A stretch of DNA of 23,729 bases from an uncultured Methylococcaceae bacterium (GTDB lineage Bacteria; Pseudomonadota; Gammaproteobacteria; Methylococcales; Methylomonadaceae), in assembly GCA_903839795.1 (NCBI GenBank), contig CAIMDR010000475.1:1-23729 (forward strand), in the 5' to 3' direction. The notes under the pieces are model-generated. The model was given only the letters and a program-made list of their open reading frames with translations, was not told where the DNA came from and made no database searches. This document shows, piece by piece, positions 6,893 through 14,868 of the stretch (position 1 is its first letter; every line of letters starts with the position of its first letter). Made by a program: the position numbers and the translations under genes.

Positions 6893-7387
6893 ATGTCATA
6901 TCTTCCCTCAAGTCCTGATCTAAATTCGTTATCAGGTATATTAACGAAATATCCTCGTCGGGGTGTTTTACTGTTTAAATTGATGGAAGATATTGGCAGA
7001 AGTTTTTCTCCGCTCAGTAAAGATAGCCGTGAATTGATCGTTACTTATGCCTCGGCGCTAAATCACGGCGCTTGCAATGACCATACCGTGAAATCTGAAG
7101 AGTCGGGAATTAATGAAGTAATTATCGGGCAGTTGAAAGCCGATATTGATAGCTCCAATGTTGACGAGCAATTAAAGCCTATTTTGCATTTTGTAAAAAA
7201 ATTAACCCTGACTCCCGGAAAAATCACGTCTAAAGATGCTCAAACCATATTCGATGCCGGTTGGGACGAACAGGCATTTCTTGAATCTGTTTGCTTATGC
7301 GCTATCGCCAATTGTATGAACCGCTTTACTATGGGTATAGGCACTGATACGCTGGGGATGTCTAATTTATTGATGAATAAAGCCTGA
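6893..7387 (+). CDS. AhpD-like / carboxymuconolactone-decarboxylase-family protein with a degenerate active-site motif
   Basis: This 164-residue helical protein resembles the uncharacterised peroxidase-related branch of the AhpD-like fold. It has RELIVTYASALNHGACNDHT (about 46-65) and CAIANCMNRFTMGIGTD (about 136-152), the latter matching the NFMNR-x(4)-G segment typical of that branch. Canonical relatives carry C-x-x-C then H in the first motif and use the thiols to reduce peroxides. Here only one cysteine (C61) with H64 remains and the motif appears about two residues shorter, so classical disulfide peroxidase chemistry is doubtful. Other cysteines cluster at 134, 136 and 141. A strong AGGAG ribosome binding site precedes the ATG. 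It is the second gene of the probable MarR-controlled unit and ends before a bidirectional terminator. Confidence 0.78.
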   Translation: MSYLPSSPDLNSLSGILTKYPRRGVLLFKLMEDIGRSFSPLSKDSRELIVTYASALNHGACNDHTVKSEESGINEVIIGQLKADIDSSNVDEQLKPILHFVKKLTLTPGKITSKDAQTIFDAGWDEQAFLESVCLCAIANCMNRFTMGIGTDTLGMSNLLMNKA

Positions 7388-7447
7388 TTTTAGTAGCTTT
7401 GTAATAAGTGCTTAGGAATAATAACTAAAAATTTTCAGGCAAAAAAA

Positions 7448-7473
7448 CGGGTGCATTTAGCACCCGATTTTTT
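7448..7473. terminator. Bidirectional rho-independent terminator
   Basis: CGGGTGC (7448-7454) and GCACCCG (7460-7466) form a 7-bp GC-rich stem with a 5-nt loop. Seven A residues precede it (7441-7447) and ATTTTTT follows, so it has a T tract in both directions. It ends the AhpD-like unit on the plus strand and can end amtB on the minus strand. Confidence 0.85.
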
Positions 7474-7607
7474 GATCAAATATAATAATTGGCTTTAATC
7501 TGTTTACGCTGATCTTACATTAACAACACCTTTATCAACGATGAGTCAGTCAGTTTATCACCCAAAATCCTTTACTAAAAAGCCGGGTGATTTACCAAGA
7601 CGTTTAA

Positions 7608-9014
7608 TTAAATATGATAAGCCGTTTCGCCGTGCTCAGAAATATCCAGACCTTCGCGCTCTGATTCTTCACTAACACGAAGCCCAATCATAATATCCAC
7701 AAACTTAAAGGCTATAAAAGAGACGATACTTGACCAAATTATGCAAATTACAACACCCCACAGTTGGCTTATAAACTGAGTTGACATACTGTATTCTGCA
7801 ACGCCATTGGCAACGTAATCCCAAACACCTGTGCCACCTAATGCGGGACTGGCGACTACAGCAGTACCCAAAGCGCCGATAATTCCACCCACACCGTGTA
7901 CGCCGAAAGCGTCCAGCGAATCATCATAACCCAACAGAGTTTTCAGGCTGGTAACCGCCAAAAAGCACACTGCACCACCGACGATGCCTAAACCAATCGC
8001 ACCCATAGGCCCAGACCAGCCACAGGCAGGTGTAATGGCAACCAAACCAGCGATAGCACCGGAAGCACCACCCAGCATGCTGGGTTTACCACGTATTATC
8101 CATTCAGCACCTGTCCAAGCAAGCGTTGCCGCTGCGCTGGCCAACAAAGTATTAACAAAAACCAAAGCAGCAAGACCATTGGCTTCCAGATTGGAACCGA
8201 CGTTAAAACCAAACCAGCCCACCCATAACAGTGATGCTCCAATCATGGTCATAGTGACACTGTGTGGGGCAAGGGATTCTTTTTTATAACCGATACGTTT
8301 ACCTACCATCAAGCAGCCTATCAAACCAGCGATACCCGCGTTGATATGTACAACCGTACCACCGGCAAAATCCAGGGCCCCTTTTTGAAACAGAAATCCT
8401 GCGGTAGCGCCCGCAGTTCCGCCAGCCGCTGCATCAGTATAAGCATCAGGACCCGCCCAATACCAAACCATGTGTGCCATTGGCAAATAGGCAAAAGTAA
8501 ACCATATCAGCATAAACACCAAAATGGCAGAGAATTTAACGCGTTCCGCAAATGCACCTATAATCAGAGCCGGAGTCAGGCCGGCAAAGGTCAGCTGAAA
8601 GGCAACGTACATATATTCAGGAATATAAACGCCTTTACTGAAAGTGGCCGCCATTGAATCTGGCGTTATGCCAATAAGAAACAACTTGCTCAGTCCACCA
8701 AAAAAGGGGTTGCCTTCAGTAAATGCAATACTATAACCGTAAGTTGCCCACAGAATAGCCATCATCGAGAAAATCACGAAGACTTGCATTAACACTGACA
8801 ACATATTTTTGGCGCGTACCATGCCACCATAAAATAATGCCAAACCAGGAATAACCATGAGGATAACCAGCACAGTTGCCATAATTACCCATGCAGTATC
8901 ACCTTTATTAACGGTCGGTGTAACGACTGCGACTGCGGCATCGGGATCTGCAACCGCAAAGCCTGCAAAACCCAACAAAGCAACCAGCATAAAACTATTT
9001 AATAAATGTTTCAT
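7608..9014 (-). CDS. amtB: Ammonium transporter AmtB
   Basis: This 468-residue protein has a cleavable signal peptide (cleavage near residue 22, FAVA-DPD) followed by the eleven-helix Amt fold. The twin pore histidines are visible at H223 (GGTVVHINAG) and H373 (FGVHGVGG), along with conserved stretches such as FYGGMVRAKN and GWFGFNVGS. It conducts ammonium/ammonia across the inner membrane and is gated by the PII protein. It lies 18 bp downstream of glnK on the same strand, the classic glnK-amtB operon, and should be transcribed from the sigma-54 promoter before glnK when nitrogen is limiting. A good ribosome binding site (AAGGGG) precedes the ATG. The length and motifs are normal, and the C-terminal tail that contacts PII is present. 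Confidence 0.97.
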   Translation of the reverse strand: MKHLLNSFMLVALLGFAGFAVADPDAAVAVVTPTVNKGDTAWVIMATVLVILMVIPGLALFYGGMVRAKNMLSVLMQVFVIFSMMAILWATYGYSIAFTEGNPFFGGLSKLFLIGITPDSMAATFSKGVYIPEYMYVAFQLTFAGLTPALIIGAFAERVKFSAILVFMLIWFTFAYLPMAHMVWYWAGPDAYTDAAAGGTAGATAGFLFQKGALDFAGGTVVHINAGIAGLIGCLMVGKRIGYKKESLAPHSVTMTMIGASLLWVGWFGFNVGSNLEANGLAALVFVNTLLASAAATLAWTGAEWIIRGKPSMLGGASGAIAGLVAITPACGWSGPMGAIGLGIVGGAVCFLAVTSLKTLLGYDDSLDAFGVHGVGGIIGALGTAVVASPALGGTGVWDYVANGVAEYSMSTQFISQLWGVVICIIWSSIVSFIAFKFVDIMIGLRVSEESEREGLDISEHGETAYHI

Positions 9015-9032
9015 TTTTTCCCCTTATAATTG

Positions 9033-9401
<369 letters not shown>

Positions 9402-9415
9402 TCAACATTACTTAA

Positions 9416-9431
9416 AGCATGGACTGTGCCA
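9416..9431 (-). promoter_or_regulatory. Sigma-54 (RpoN) promoter of glnK-amtB
   Basis: On the minus strand TGGCACAGTCCATGCT reads 9431 to 9416. The -24 GG (9430-9429) and -12 GC (9418-9417) are separated by the required 10 bp, and TGGCAC is the perfect -24 consensus. It lies 45 bp before the glnK ATG. Clear NtrC enhancer sites were not identified upstream. Confidence 0.85.
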
Positions 9432-9599
9432 AGTATGACTCCAAAATCAATCTGATTACCTGTCCGCACAGAATCAAGCATTGTTTATCAGGTTATAGAG
9501 TTAACTTATTGCCTTGTAAGGATTGATAAAATTTTTGCATTTCCATTAAGGTTTATTTGATGACCCGACTAACGTTCTAAAAATACCGGAATAAGCGCC

Positions 9600-9630
9600 C
9601 CCTATTGCGCACCACATTAGCGCAATAGGG
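9600..9630. repeat. Perfect 11-bp stem-loop
   Basis: CCCTATTGCGC (9600-9610) is perfectly reverse-complemented at 9620-9630 with a 9-nt loop. No T tract follows on either side. It may be a repeat or an RNA structure about 170-200 bp upstream of the glnK promoter. Confidence 0.5.
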
Positions 9631-9775
9631 TTGACTATGAGCCGTGATGGTGCGAATAGCCAGTGCAGTTTTTGACCCAAAAAGTCTTCGTTTTCGTTAT
9701 CATTAAAGGGAAAAACCTAACGCCGACCAAAGGTTGCACCCCCGACTGAATCGCTTAAAGGCTTCAACCTACAAA

Positions 9776-9921
9776 ACGTTTTTGAGCCACGGATAAACAC
9801 GTATTTACTCATATAAACATCGTGTTAGATCAATTCTTTTGATCAGCCTTTTGGTAAATTGTCAGTTGTGCGTAATATCATGTATTATCACTGTTAATCT
9901 GTGGCTAAATGAGGTTTTTAG
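9776..9921 (-). repeat. Dispersed repeat, copy 1 (about 146 bp)
   Basis: The reverse complement of this stretch aligns along nearly its whole length with 16381-16531. Shared blocks include TTTAGCCACAGAT, GATAATACAT, TTTACCAAAAGG, ATGAGTAAAT (here) for CTGAGTAAAT, and CGTGGCTCAA. The ends are themselves imperfect inverted repeats (AGCCACAGATTAAC against AGCCACGGATAAAC). No coding content is visible. It appears to be a non-autonomous dispersed element. Confidence 0.7.
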
Positions 9922-10116
9922 GTTCAATAGATTTCATAACGTAAATAACAGGGTTGCAAATCCCGTCAGACGTCATTTGGTACAGAATAAAACTATCGGA
10001 TTGGAATGAAAAACAGCTAACTTAGAACTACCCATAACCGTATTCAGAAAGAATCGGCTAAGCTTGAAAACTGTTACAGGAGTCTATTAACAGAAAACTT
10101 ATATTCACTAAGAAAA

Positions 10117-10167
10117 CACCAAAGACACAAAGCTTTATTTCTTCGCGCCTTTCGTATCTTCGTGGTG
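10117..10167. repeat. CACCAAAGACAC / CTTCGTGGTG imperfect palindrome
   Basis: CACCAAAGACACAAAG (10117-10132) pairs with CTTTCGTATCTTCGTGGTG (10149-10167), allowing a 3-base gap and two mismatches. I recall repeats of the type CTTCGTGTCTTTGTGGTG scattered between genes in many bacteria; this appears to be one. It lies 60 bp beyond the ntrC stop. Confidence 0.5.
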
Positions 10168-10227
10168 ATGATTTTTTAAGACTTTTGAATTTATCGGGCG
10201 TTGACAGATAAAATAACTCTATTGAAA

Positions 10228-11640
10228 TTACTCTTCTATCCCCAATTCTTTGATTTTACGGGTCAGGGTATTTCGGCCGTAACCCAAAAGAATTGCAGCT
10301 TCGTGACGTTTACCGTGGGTAAAGTTTAAGGCAGCTTTAATTAAAATGGCCTCAACTGCGGGAATGGTTTGTTTGGCAACTTCTGCTTCCTTGGTTAATA
10401 ACTGTTGATCGATCCAAGTTCTCAGTAAAGACTCCCAATCAGTTCCGACGCTCTCTTTTTCTAGTGAGGTATTCAGTAACTCAGGTGGCAAATCATGCAA
10501 ATGAACCTCTCGGCTAGATGCCATAACTGTTAACCAGCGACAACTATTTTCCAGCTGCCTTACATTTCCAGGCCACTCCAGGGTACTTAAAAATGCCTCG
10601 GCTTCAGGTTTTAGGGTTTTAATTTCCACACCCAACTCGGCAGCGGCATGGTGCAAAAAGTGGCGCAACAATAAAGGAATATCTTGTTTACGCTCGCGCA
10701 GAGCCGGGATATGTATACGAATCACATTTAAGCGATGGAATAAGTCTTCCCGAAAGCGGCCTTGATCAACCAATATCTCAAGATTCTGATGAGTGGCAGC
10801 AATAATTCGCACATCCACTTTAACTGCCAAGTGCGCTCCAACGGGGTAAAACTCGCCATCCGCCAGCACTCTTAATAAACGGGTTTGCAATTCTGCCGGC
10901 ATATCGCCTATTTCATCAAGAAACAGTGTTCCGCCATTGGCCTGCTCAAAACGTCCGGCTCGCCGTAATTGCGCGCCCGTAAAAGCACCTTTTTCGTGCC
11001 CAAATAGTTCCGATTCCATTAAGTCTTTAGGAATAGCAGCCATGTTTAAAGCTATAAAAGGATTTTTAGACCGAGGACTATGACGGTGCAGTGCTTTAGC
11101 GACTAATTCCTTACCCGTTCCTGATTCACCATTGATCAGTACCGTAATGTGTGAACGAGCCAGCCGGCCTATCGCCCGAAAAACCTCTTGCATCGCCGGT
11201 GCTTCACCTATAATTTCCGGGGTAGGCTCAATAGTGGCCGCAGCACGATGCGCATCGTCTTGCTGTTGTCTTCCATGGATACAAGCACGTTGCGCCAGGT
11301 TAACCACTTCTTTAATATCAAAAGGCTTGGGTAAATATTCAAAAGCGCCACCATGAAACGCCGAGACCGCACTTTCCAGATCGGAATGAGCGGTCATAAC
11401 GATAACCGGTAAATTAGGGTGACTGTGCTGAACCCTTTCTAAAAGCTCCAGGCCATCCATGCCAGGCATACGAATATCGGTTATTAAGGCATCTGGCAAA
11501 TCGCCCTGTAAAGCGGACAATAACTCTTTACCCGAAGCAAAGCTGCGAGTGATGATGTCGGCTTTTTGCAAGGCTTTCTCAACAACCCAGCGTATGGATT
11601 TGTCATCGTCAATGATCCAGACAGTGTCAGGCTTACTCAT
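10228..11640 (-). CDS. ntrC: Nitrogen response regulator NtrC (sigma-54 activator)
   Basis: This protein has three domains. A receiver contains the phospho-acceptor Asp55 in [10 protein letters not shown] and an acidic pocket IIDDDKS. A central AAA+ sigma-54 interaction domain carries Walker A GESGTGKE (171-178), the sigma-54-contacting GAFTGA loop (218-223) and Walker [11 protein letters not shown] (237-246). A C-terminal Fis-type helix-turn-helix ends at [18 protein letters not shown]. Phosphorylated NtrC activates sigma-54 promoters of nitrogen-assimilation genes, probably including glnK-amtB here. The frame is open further upstream, but the ATG at 11638-11640 is chosen. It follows a strong GGAGACGGG site, overlaps the ntrB stop by 8 bp and gives [13 protein letters not shown], the normal N-terminus. 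The resulting 470 residues match the family. Confidence 0.96.
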   Translation of the reverse strand: MSKPDTVWIIDDDKSIRWVVEKALQKADIITRSFASGKELLSALQGDLPDALITDIRMPGMDGLELLERVQHSHPNLPVIVMTAHSDLESAVSAFHGGAFEYLPKPFDIKEVVNLAQRACIHGRQQQDDAHRAAATIEPTPEIIGEAPAMQEVFRAIGRLARSHITVLINGESGTGKELVAKALHRHSPRSKNPFIALNMAAIPKDLMESELFGHEKGAFTGAQLRRAGRFEQANGGTLFLDEIGDMPAELQTRLLRVLADGEFYPVGAHLAVKVDVRIIAATHQNLEILVDQGRFREDLFHRLNVIRIHIPALRERKQDIPLLLRHFLHHAAAELGVEIKTLKPEAEAFLSTLEWPGNVRQLENSCRWLTVMASSREVHLHDLPPELLNTSLEKESVGTDWESLLRTWIDQQLLTKEAEVAKQTIPAVEAILIKAALNFTHGKRHEAAILLGYGRNTLTRKIKELGIEE

Positions 11641-12682
11641 TACCCGTCTCCATCGGTAAAAAAATTGAAAATACAGTATTTCCTGGCTCACTGTTGCACT
11701 CAACCAAACCGTTATGCTGATTAATCAATGCTTGTGCAATGGATAAACCCAGCCCGGTACCTTCGGCTCGCCCGGTAATCATAGGGTAAAATATTTGATT
11801 CATCATATTAACATCCACACCCGGTCCGTTATCGATAATATCGCACTTTACCGCCAGTCTATAACGTTTACGACCTATGTTCATCTGTCTATGTATGCGT
11901 GTTTTAAAGATAATATTGCCTTTCCCTTCCATTGCCTGCACTGCATTCCTGGCTATATTTAAAATAGCCTGAATGAGTTGGTCTTTATCTGCATAGATAT
12001 CCGGAATACTGGGATCGTAATCATTCTTAATCGTCAGGCTACCAGTGGATTCAGCTTGTATCAATTGCCTGACTCGAGCCAATACCTCATGAATATTAAG
12101 CGTCTTTTTATTGGGTAATTTATTAGGTCCCAGCATTTTATCCATCAGACCTTGCAGACGATCTGATTCGTCAATAATAATTTGGGTATATTCTTTAAGT
12201 TCCGGATCATGTAACTCCAAATCCAACAACTGAGCTGCGCCGCGCAATCCACCTAACGGATTTTTGATTTCATGTGCCAAACCTCTAACCAACAATCGCG
12301 CCGTATTCTGTTGGGTTAATAATTGCTCTTCTTTGGAAATGCGCAAATGATTATCCACCTGTTGAAGCTCGACCAGAATTTCACTAACGGCTTCATTAAC
12401 CAGTAGCGGGGTTGCACTAAAGCTAGTGGTCACATTATGAGTCATTCGGTTCAGTGTCAGTCCTCGATCAACCAAGGGTTCTGACATCGCCAAGGATTGT
12501 TTCAAATTAATCAACAACGCAGGATCGGAAGATCGAAATAACTCCTCTGCACTTTGACCTACCAAGTGATGCGCACTGTCAGCCAACAGAATTTCTCCCG
12601 TCGTATTAACAAAGGTCAGTATTAATTCATGATCAAATAATAAAATTGCGGTATTAAGATGATCCAGTATGCGTTTATACAT
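11633..12682 (-). CDS. ntrB: Nitrogen-regulation sensor kinase NtrB
   Basis: This 349-residue soluble histidine kinase/phosphatase has an N-terminal PAS domain (about 1-115, starting MYKRILDHLNTAILLFD). A dimerisation and phospho-acceptor helix carries His137 in GLAHEIKNPLGG. The HATPase domain has an N box (NIARNAVQAM), G1 (DIIDNGPGVD) and G2 (GTGLGLSIAQ). In the family, PII binding switches NtrB from kinase to phosphatase, which links it to glnK in this window. No membrane segment is present. It overlaps ntrC by 8 bp. No glnA gene lies upstream, unlike the enteric glnA-ntrB-ntrC order, so the pair needs its own promoter. Confidence 0.96.
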   Translation of the reverse strand: MYKRILDHLNTAILLFDHELILTFVNTTGEILLADSAHHLVGQSAEELFRSSDPALLINLKQSLAMSEPLVDRGLTLNRMTHNVTTSFSATPLLVNEAVSEILVELQQVDNHLRISKEEQLLTQQNTARLLVRGLAHEIKNPLGGLRGAAQLLDLELHDPELKEYTQIIIDESDRLQGLMDKMLGPNKLPNKKTLNIHEVLARVRQLIQAESTGSLTIKNDYDPSIPDIYADKDQLIQAILNIARNAVQAMEGKGNIIFKTRIHRQMNIGRKRYRLAVKCDIIDNGPGVDVNMMNQIFYPMITGRAEGTGLGLSIAQALINQHNGLVECNSEPGNTVFSIFLPMETGNE

Positions 12683-12727
12683 AATTTTTTATCGGTCGTT
12701 TTGATACAAAAGCGTTATCTTTATACA

Positions 12728-12743
12728 AGCAATTTATAGACCA
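12728..12743 (-). promoter_or_regulatory. Possible sigma-54 promoter before ntrB
   Basis: On the minus strand TGGTCTATAAATTGCT reads 12743 to 12728. The -24 GG and -12 GC have the required 10-bp spacing and the TTGCT half is perfect. The CAC of the -24 element is replaced by TCT. It lies 45 bp before the ntrB ATG. It is weaker than the glnK promoter and may be chance in AT-rich sequence. Confidence 0.35.
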
Positions 12744-13113
12744 AACCACGTAGAATCCCTGCTTACTTAAAAACGGTTCTGATTATAGTGATTATGATAA
12801 CAAAAAACGCCCCAAAATGGCGCATAATTAAATGACAGCATCATGACTCAAGCATGATAACGATTAAAATAATCACGAGTTAGGATCGCACATGAAGCTT
12901 GGACCATCCTCTGATGGCGATAGTTTTTCAGTAGAAATTGATTTTTAGACAGGGAAGATGGTGTCTTTTATTAACGGTAGCAGTATTACCCGCTAGACAG
13001 GCTTTGTTCCTGTGAATAGTCAGGCCTTCTTGCCAAGACAAGAAGACCTGTATTTAATTGACCTGATTATTTTCTTGATGTAGGCAATCAATAGCCTATC
13101 GGCAAATTACAAC
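12744..13113. other. Gene-free region between ntrB and the amidase gene
   Basis: No protein gene of normal size is seen. Present are small hairpins (ACAGG/CCTGT near 12998-13014 and a larger one at 13021-13050) and an 18-codon open frame with a plausible ribosome binding site at 12892-12948 on the plus strand. Confidence 0.5.
13021..13050. other. Stem-loop downstream of the amidase gene
   Basis: CAGGCCTTCTTG (13021-13032) pairs with CAAGAAGACCTG (13039-13050), 11 of 12 positions, around a 6-nt loop. It lies about 65 bp past the amidase stop. A T tract is lacking, so it is at best a weak terminator. Confidence 0.35.
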
Positions 13114-14379
13114 CTACATATCCAAGGCCGCGATTCTGTTATCAACCGGTGATGATTGCCTAAAGTAACTAAGTACGCCTTTGAAAATTGCACTAGCTAC
13201 TTTCGATTGATACTGGTTACTGAGTAAATTTTGTTCTTCCGAGGCATTTGAGATAAAAGCCGTTTCTACCAATATCGACGGTATATCAGGTGACTTCAAC
13301 ACCAGAAAGCCGGCTTTTTGTACAGAATCCTTATGTAATTGTGAAATGTTATCGAAGCTTTTTAATACATGATTGGCAACATTAACACTAGCTTCTTGGG
13401 TTGCTGTTTGCGATAAGTCCAATAACACCGATGCTAACACATCTTCTTTATCGTTAAGGCTAACCCCCACCAAGTCAGAGGCATTTGCACTGTCTGCCAA
13501 CCAACGAGCAGCTTCACTTGAAGCTCCACTGGTGGATAAGGTATAAACGGATGCGCCTTTAACTTCGGAATCCTGGAAAGCATCGGCGTGTATTGAAACA
13601 AATAAATCCGCTTTGGCTGTTCTGGCAATTTTCATTCGGTCTCTTAAGCCTACGTAGTAATCACCTTTACGAACCATAACCGCTTTCATTCCCGGTTGTG
13701 CATTAATTAATGCTTCCAGTTTTTTGGCCATTGCAAAGGTCACTTTTTTTTCCTCGGTACCATGAGGTCCATGAGCGCCAGGATCATCCCCGCCATGCCC
13801 CGGATCAATGGCAATCACGATGCGATTGGCTCGTGTAGATTCAGTCGACTTAACGGCAACCGCTTTAGTTTCAACTGCCTTAGTCTCAACTGGCTTGGTC
13901 TCAACCATTTTAGGTTCAAGCGATAAACTTGCAACTATTTTGGCGACTTCTTTATCTTCATTTTTTGTGGTGGCAACAGAGTCTTTGTCCAGCAAATCAA
14001 TCACTAAACGATGATCATCGCTATTATCAGAGTTTAATGTGAGTTTTTTTAGACTAATGGGTGTTTTTAAATCAAAAACAACTCTTAAGTCAGTGTCGTT
14101 TTTTATGCCCGAACGGACTCGGGTAAACAATGGATGCGCTGCCGAGGGTTGATTTAATGAATGACCTAGTTGGGCATTTTTAATATCAATAACCAAACGA
14201 GACGGATTATCCATAACAAAAACCCGATGTTGTGGCGATGACGTTACCTCAAAAGCTATCTGGTTTTGGTTTGGGTTAGTAGTATAACGCAATGAATTTA
14301 CATTGATTTGTTGCGCATAACCGAACACAGACATTAACTGTAATCCAGAGAACAATAAGATTTTGCAGTAATTTCTCAT
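13114..14379 (-). CDS. amiB: Periplasmic N-acetylmuramoyl-L-alanine amidase (AmiB/AmiC type)
   Basis: This 421-residue zinc amidase removes stem peptides from peptidoglycan during cell separation. A Sec signal peptide (about 1-22, ending FGYAQQ) is followed by an AMIN septum-targeting domain (about 24-130). A short repetitive linker of VETKPVETKAVETKAV type spans about 159-175. The Amidase_3 domain starts at RIVIAIDPGHGG. Zinc ligands are visible as His195, Glu209 or 210 and His264 (SIHADA), with catalytic Glu372 (VETAFISN). Long insertions around 280-350 resemble the autoinhibitory helix region of AmiB/AmiC enzymes that EnvC or NlpD activate. The position after nnr and tsaE matches the E. 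coli nnr-tsaE-amiB order, which is why amiB is preferred over amiC. No LysM domain is present, and mutL does not follow. Confidence 0.92.
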   Translation of the reverse strand: MRNYCKILLFSGLQLMSVFGYAQQINVNSLRYTTNPNQNQIAFEVTSSPQHRVFVMDNPSRLVIDIKNAQLGHSLNQPSAAHPLFTRVRSGIKNDTDLRVVFDLKTPISLKKLTLNSDNSDDHRLVIDLLDKDSVATTKNEDKEVAKIVASLSLEPKMVETKPVETKAVETKAVAVKSTESTRANRIVIAIDPGHGGDDPGAHGPHGTEEKKVTFAMAKKLEALINAQPGMKAVMVRKGDYYVGLRDRMKIARTAKADLFVSIHADAFQDSEVKGASVYTLSTSGASSEAARWLADSANASDLVGVSLNDKEDVLASVLLDLSQTATQEASVNVANHVLKSFDNISQLHKDSVQKAGFLVLKSPDIPSILVETAFISNASEEQNLLSNQYQSKVASAIFKGVLSYFRQSSPVDNRIAALDM

Positions 14380-14451
14380 ATCGACACCCCACCGACAACA
14401 AGCTGACTTATACCAGTATGTCGTTGTTTTTATAGACCCCTTGTGATTTTT

Positions 14452-14868
14452 TTATAAAAGATACTCCATATTTAATGACCGTGCAAGCCCTTGCATTTTT
14501 AAGGTGATAATTCTATCAGGTTTTGGCAAAAAGCCTTTACCGTTGTCAGGCCACTCAATAAAGCAGATGCTATCCTGATCGAAATAATCTCGTATACCCA
14601 TCCATTCCAATTCTTCGGGATCAACGACTCTATATAAATCAAAATGAAATATTTTGCGACCGCCTACAATGTATTCTTCGACTAACGTATAGGTTGGGCT
14701 TTTAACGGTACCATGATAGCCTGCGGCTCTAAGAAAACCTCTGACCATTGTTGTTTTTCCTGCGCCTAAATCACCGTATAAAAAAACCAGGCTTTTTAAG
14801 GGTAAAGACATCAATAATTCTGCGCCAAATTGCTCTGTTGCTTCTGCATTTTCCAAATACTTTTGCAT
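14452..14868 (-). CDS. tsaE: tRNA t6A37 biosynthesis ATPase TsaE
   Basis: This P-loop ATPase of about 138 residues carries Walker A GDLGAGKTT, followed by VRGFLRAAG and the family signature SPTYTLVEEY. FHFDLYRVVDPEELEWMGIRDYF and IEWPDNG follow. With TsaB, TsaC and TsaD it makes N6-threonylcarbamoyladenosine at position 37 of ANN-decoding tRNAs. The ATG at 14868-14866 overlaps the nnr stop as TGATG and follows a GGGAG ribosome binding site, so translational coupling is likely. A GTG one codon upstream (14871) is an alternative. The length is slightly shorter than the roughly 150-residue norm, with no motif missing. The amidase gene follows after a 72-bp gap. Confidence 0.95.
   Translation of the reverse strand: MQKYLENAEATEQFGAELLMSLPLKSLVFLYGDLGAGKTTMVRGFLRAAGYHGTVKSPTYTLVEEYIVGGRKIFHFDLYRVVDPEELEWMGIRDYFDQDSICFIEWPDNGKGFLPKPDRIITLKMQGLARSLNMEYLL

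Larger units (their letters stand above)
9432..10227. other. Long gene-free region between ntrC and glnK, rich in repeats
   Basis: No credible gene is seen on either strand. The stretch holds a GC-rich hairpin (9600-9630), one copy of a roughly 150-bp dispersed repeat (about 9776-9921) and a CACCAAAGACAC-type palindrome (10117-10167). Any NtrC enhancer sites for glnK should lie near 9450-9600. Confidence 0.6.

Noticed and set aside
7556..7590. ATCACCC/GGGTGAT pair just past the amtB stop as a second terminator
   Set aside because: The 7-bp stem has a loop of about 20 nt and no T tract; the hairpin at 7448-7473 is far better.
9466..9480. Possible NtrC-binding site (TGC ... GTGC on the minus strand)
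   Set aside because: Its half-sites are one base too close to each other, it lacks the ACC/GGT flanks of the consensus, and it lies too near the -24 element for a typical enhancer.
11641..11703. N-terminal extension of ntrC upstream of the chosen ATG
   Set aside because: It lies wholly inside ntrB, adds residues unrelated to NtrC proteins and has a worse start context than the ATG at 11640.
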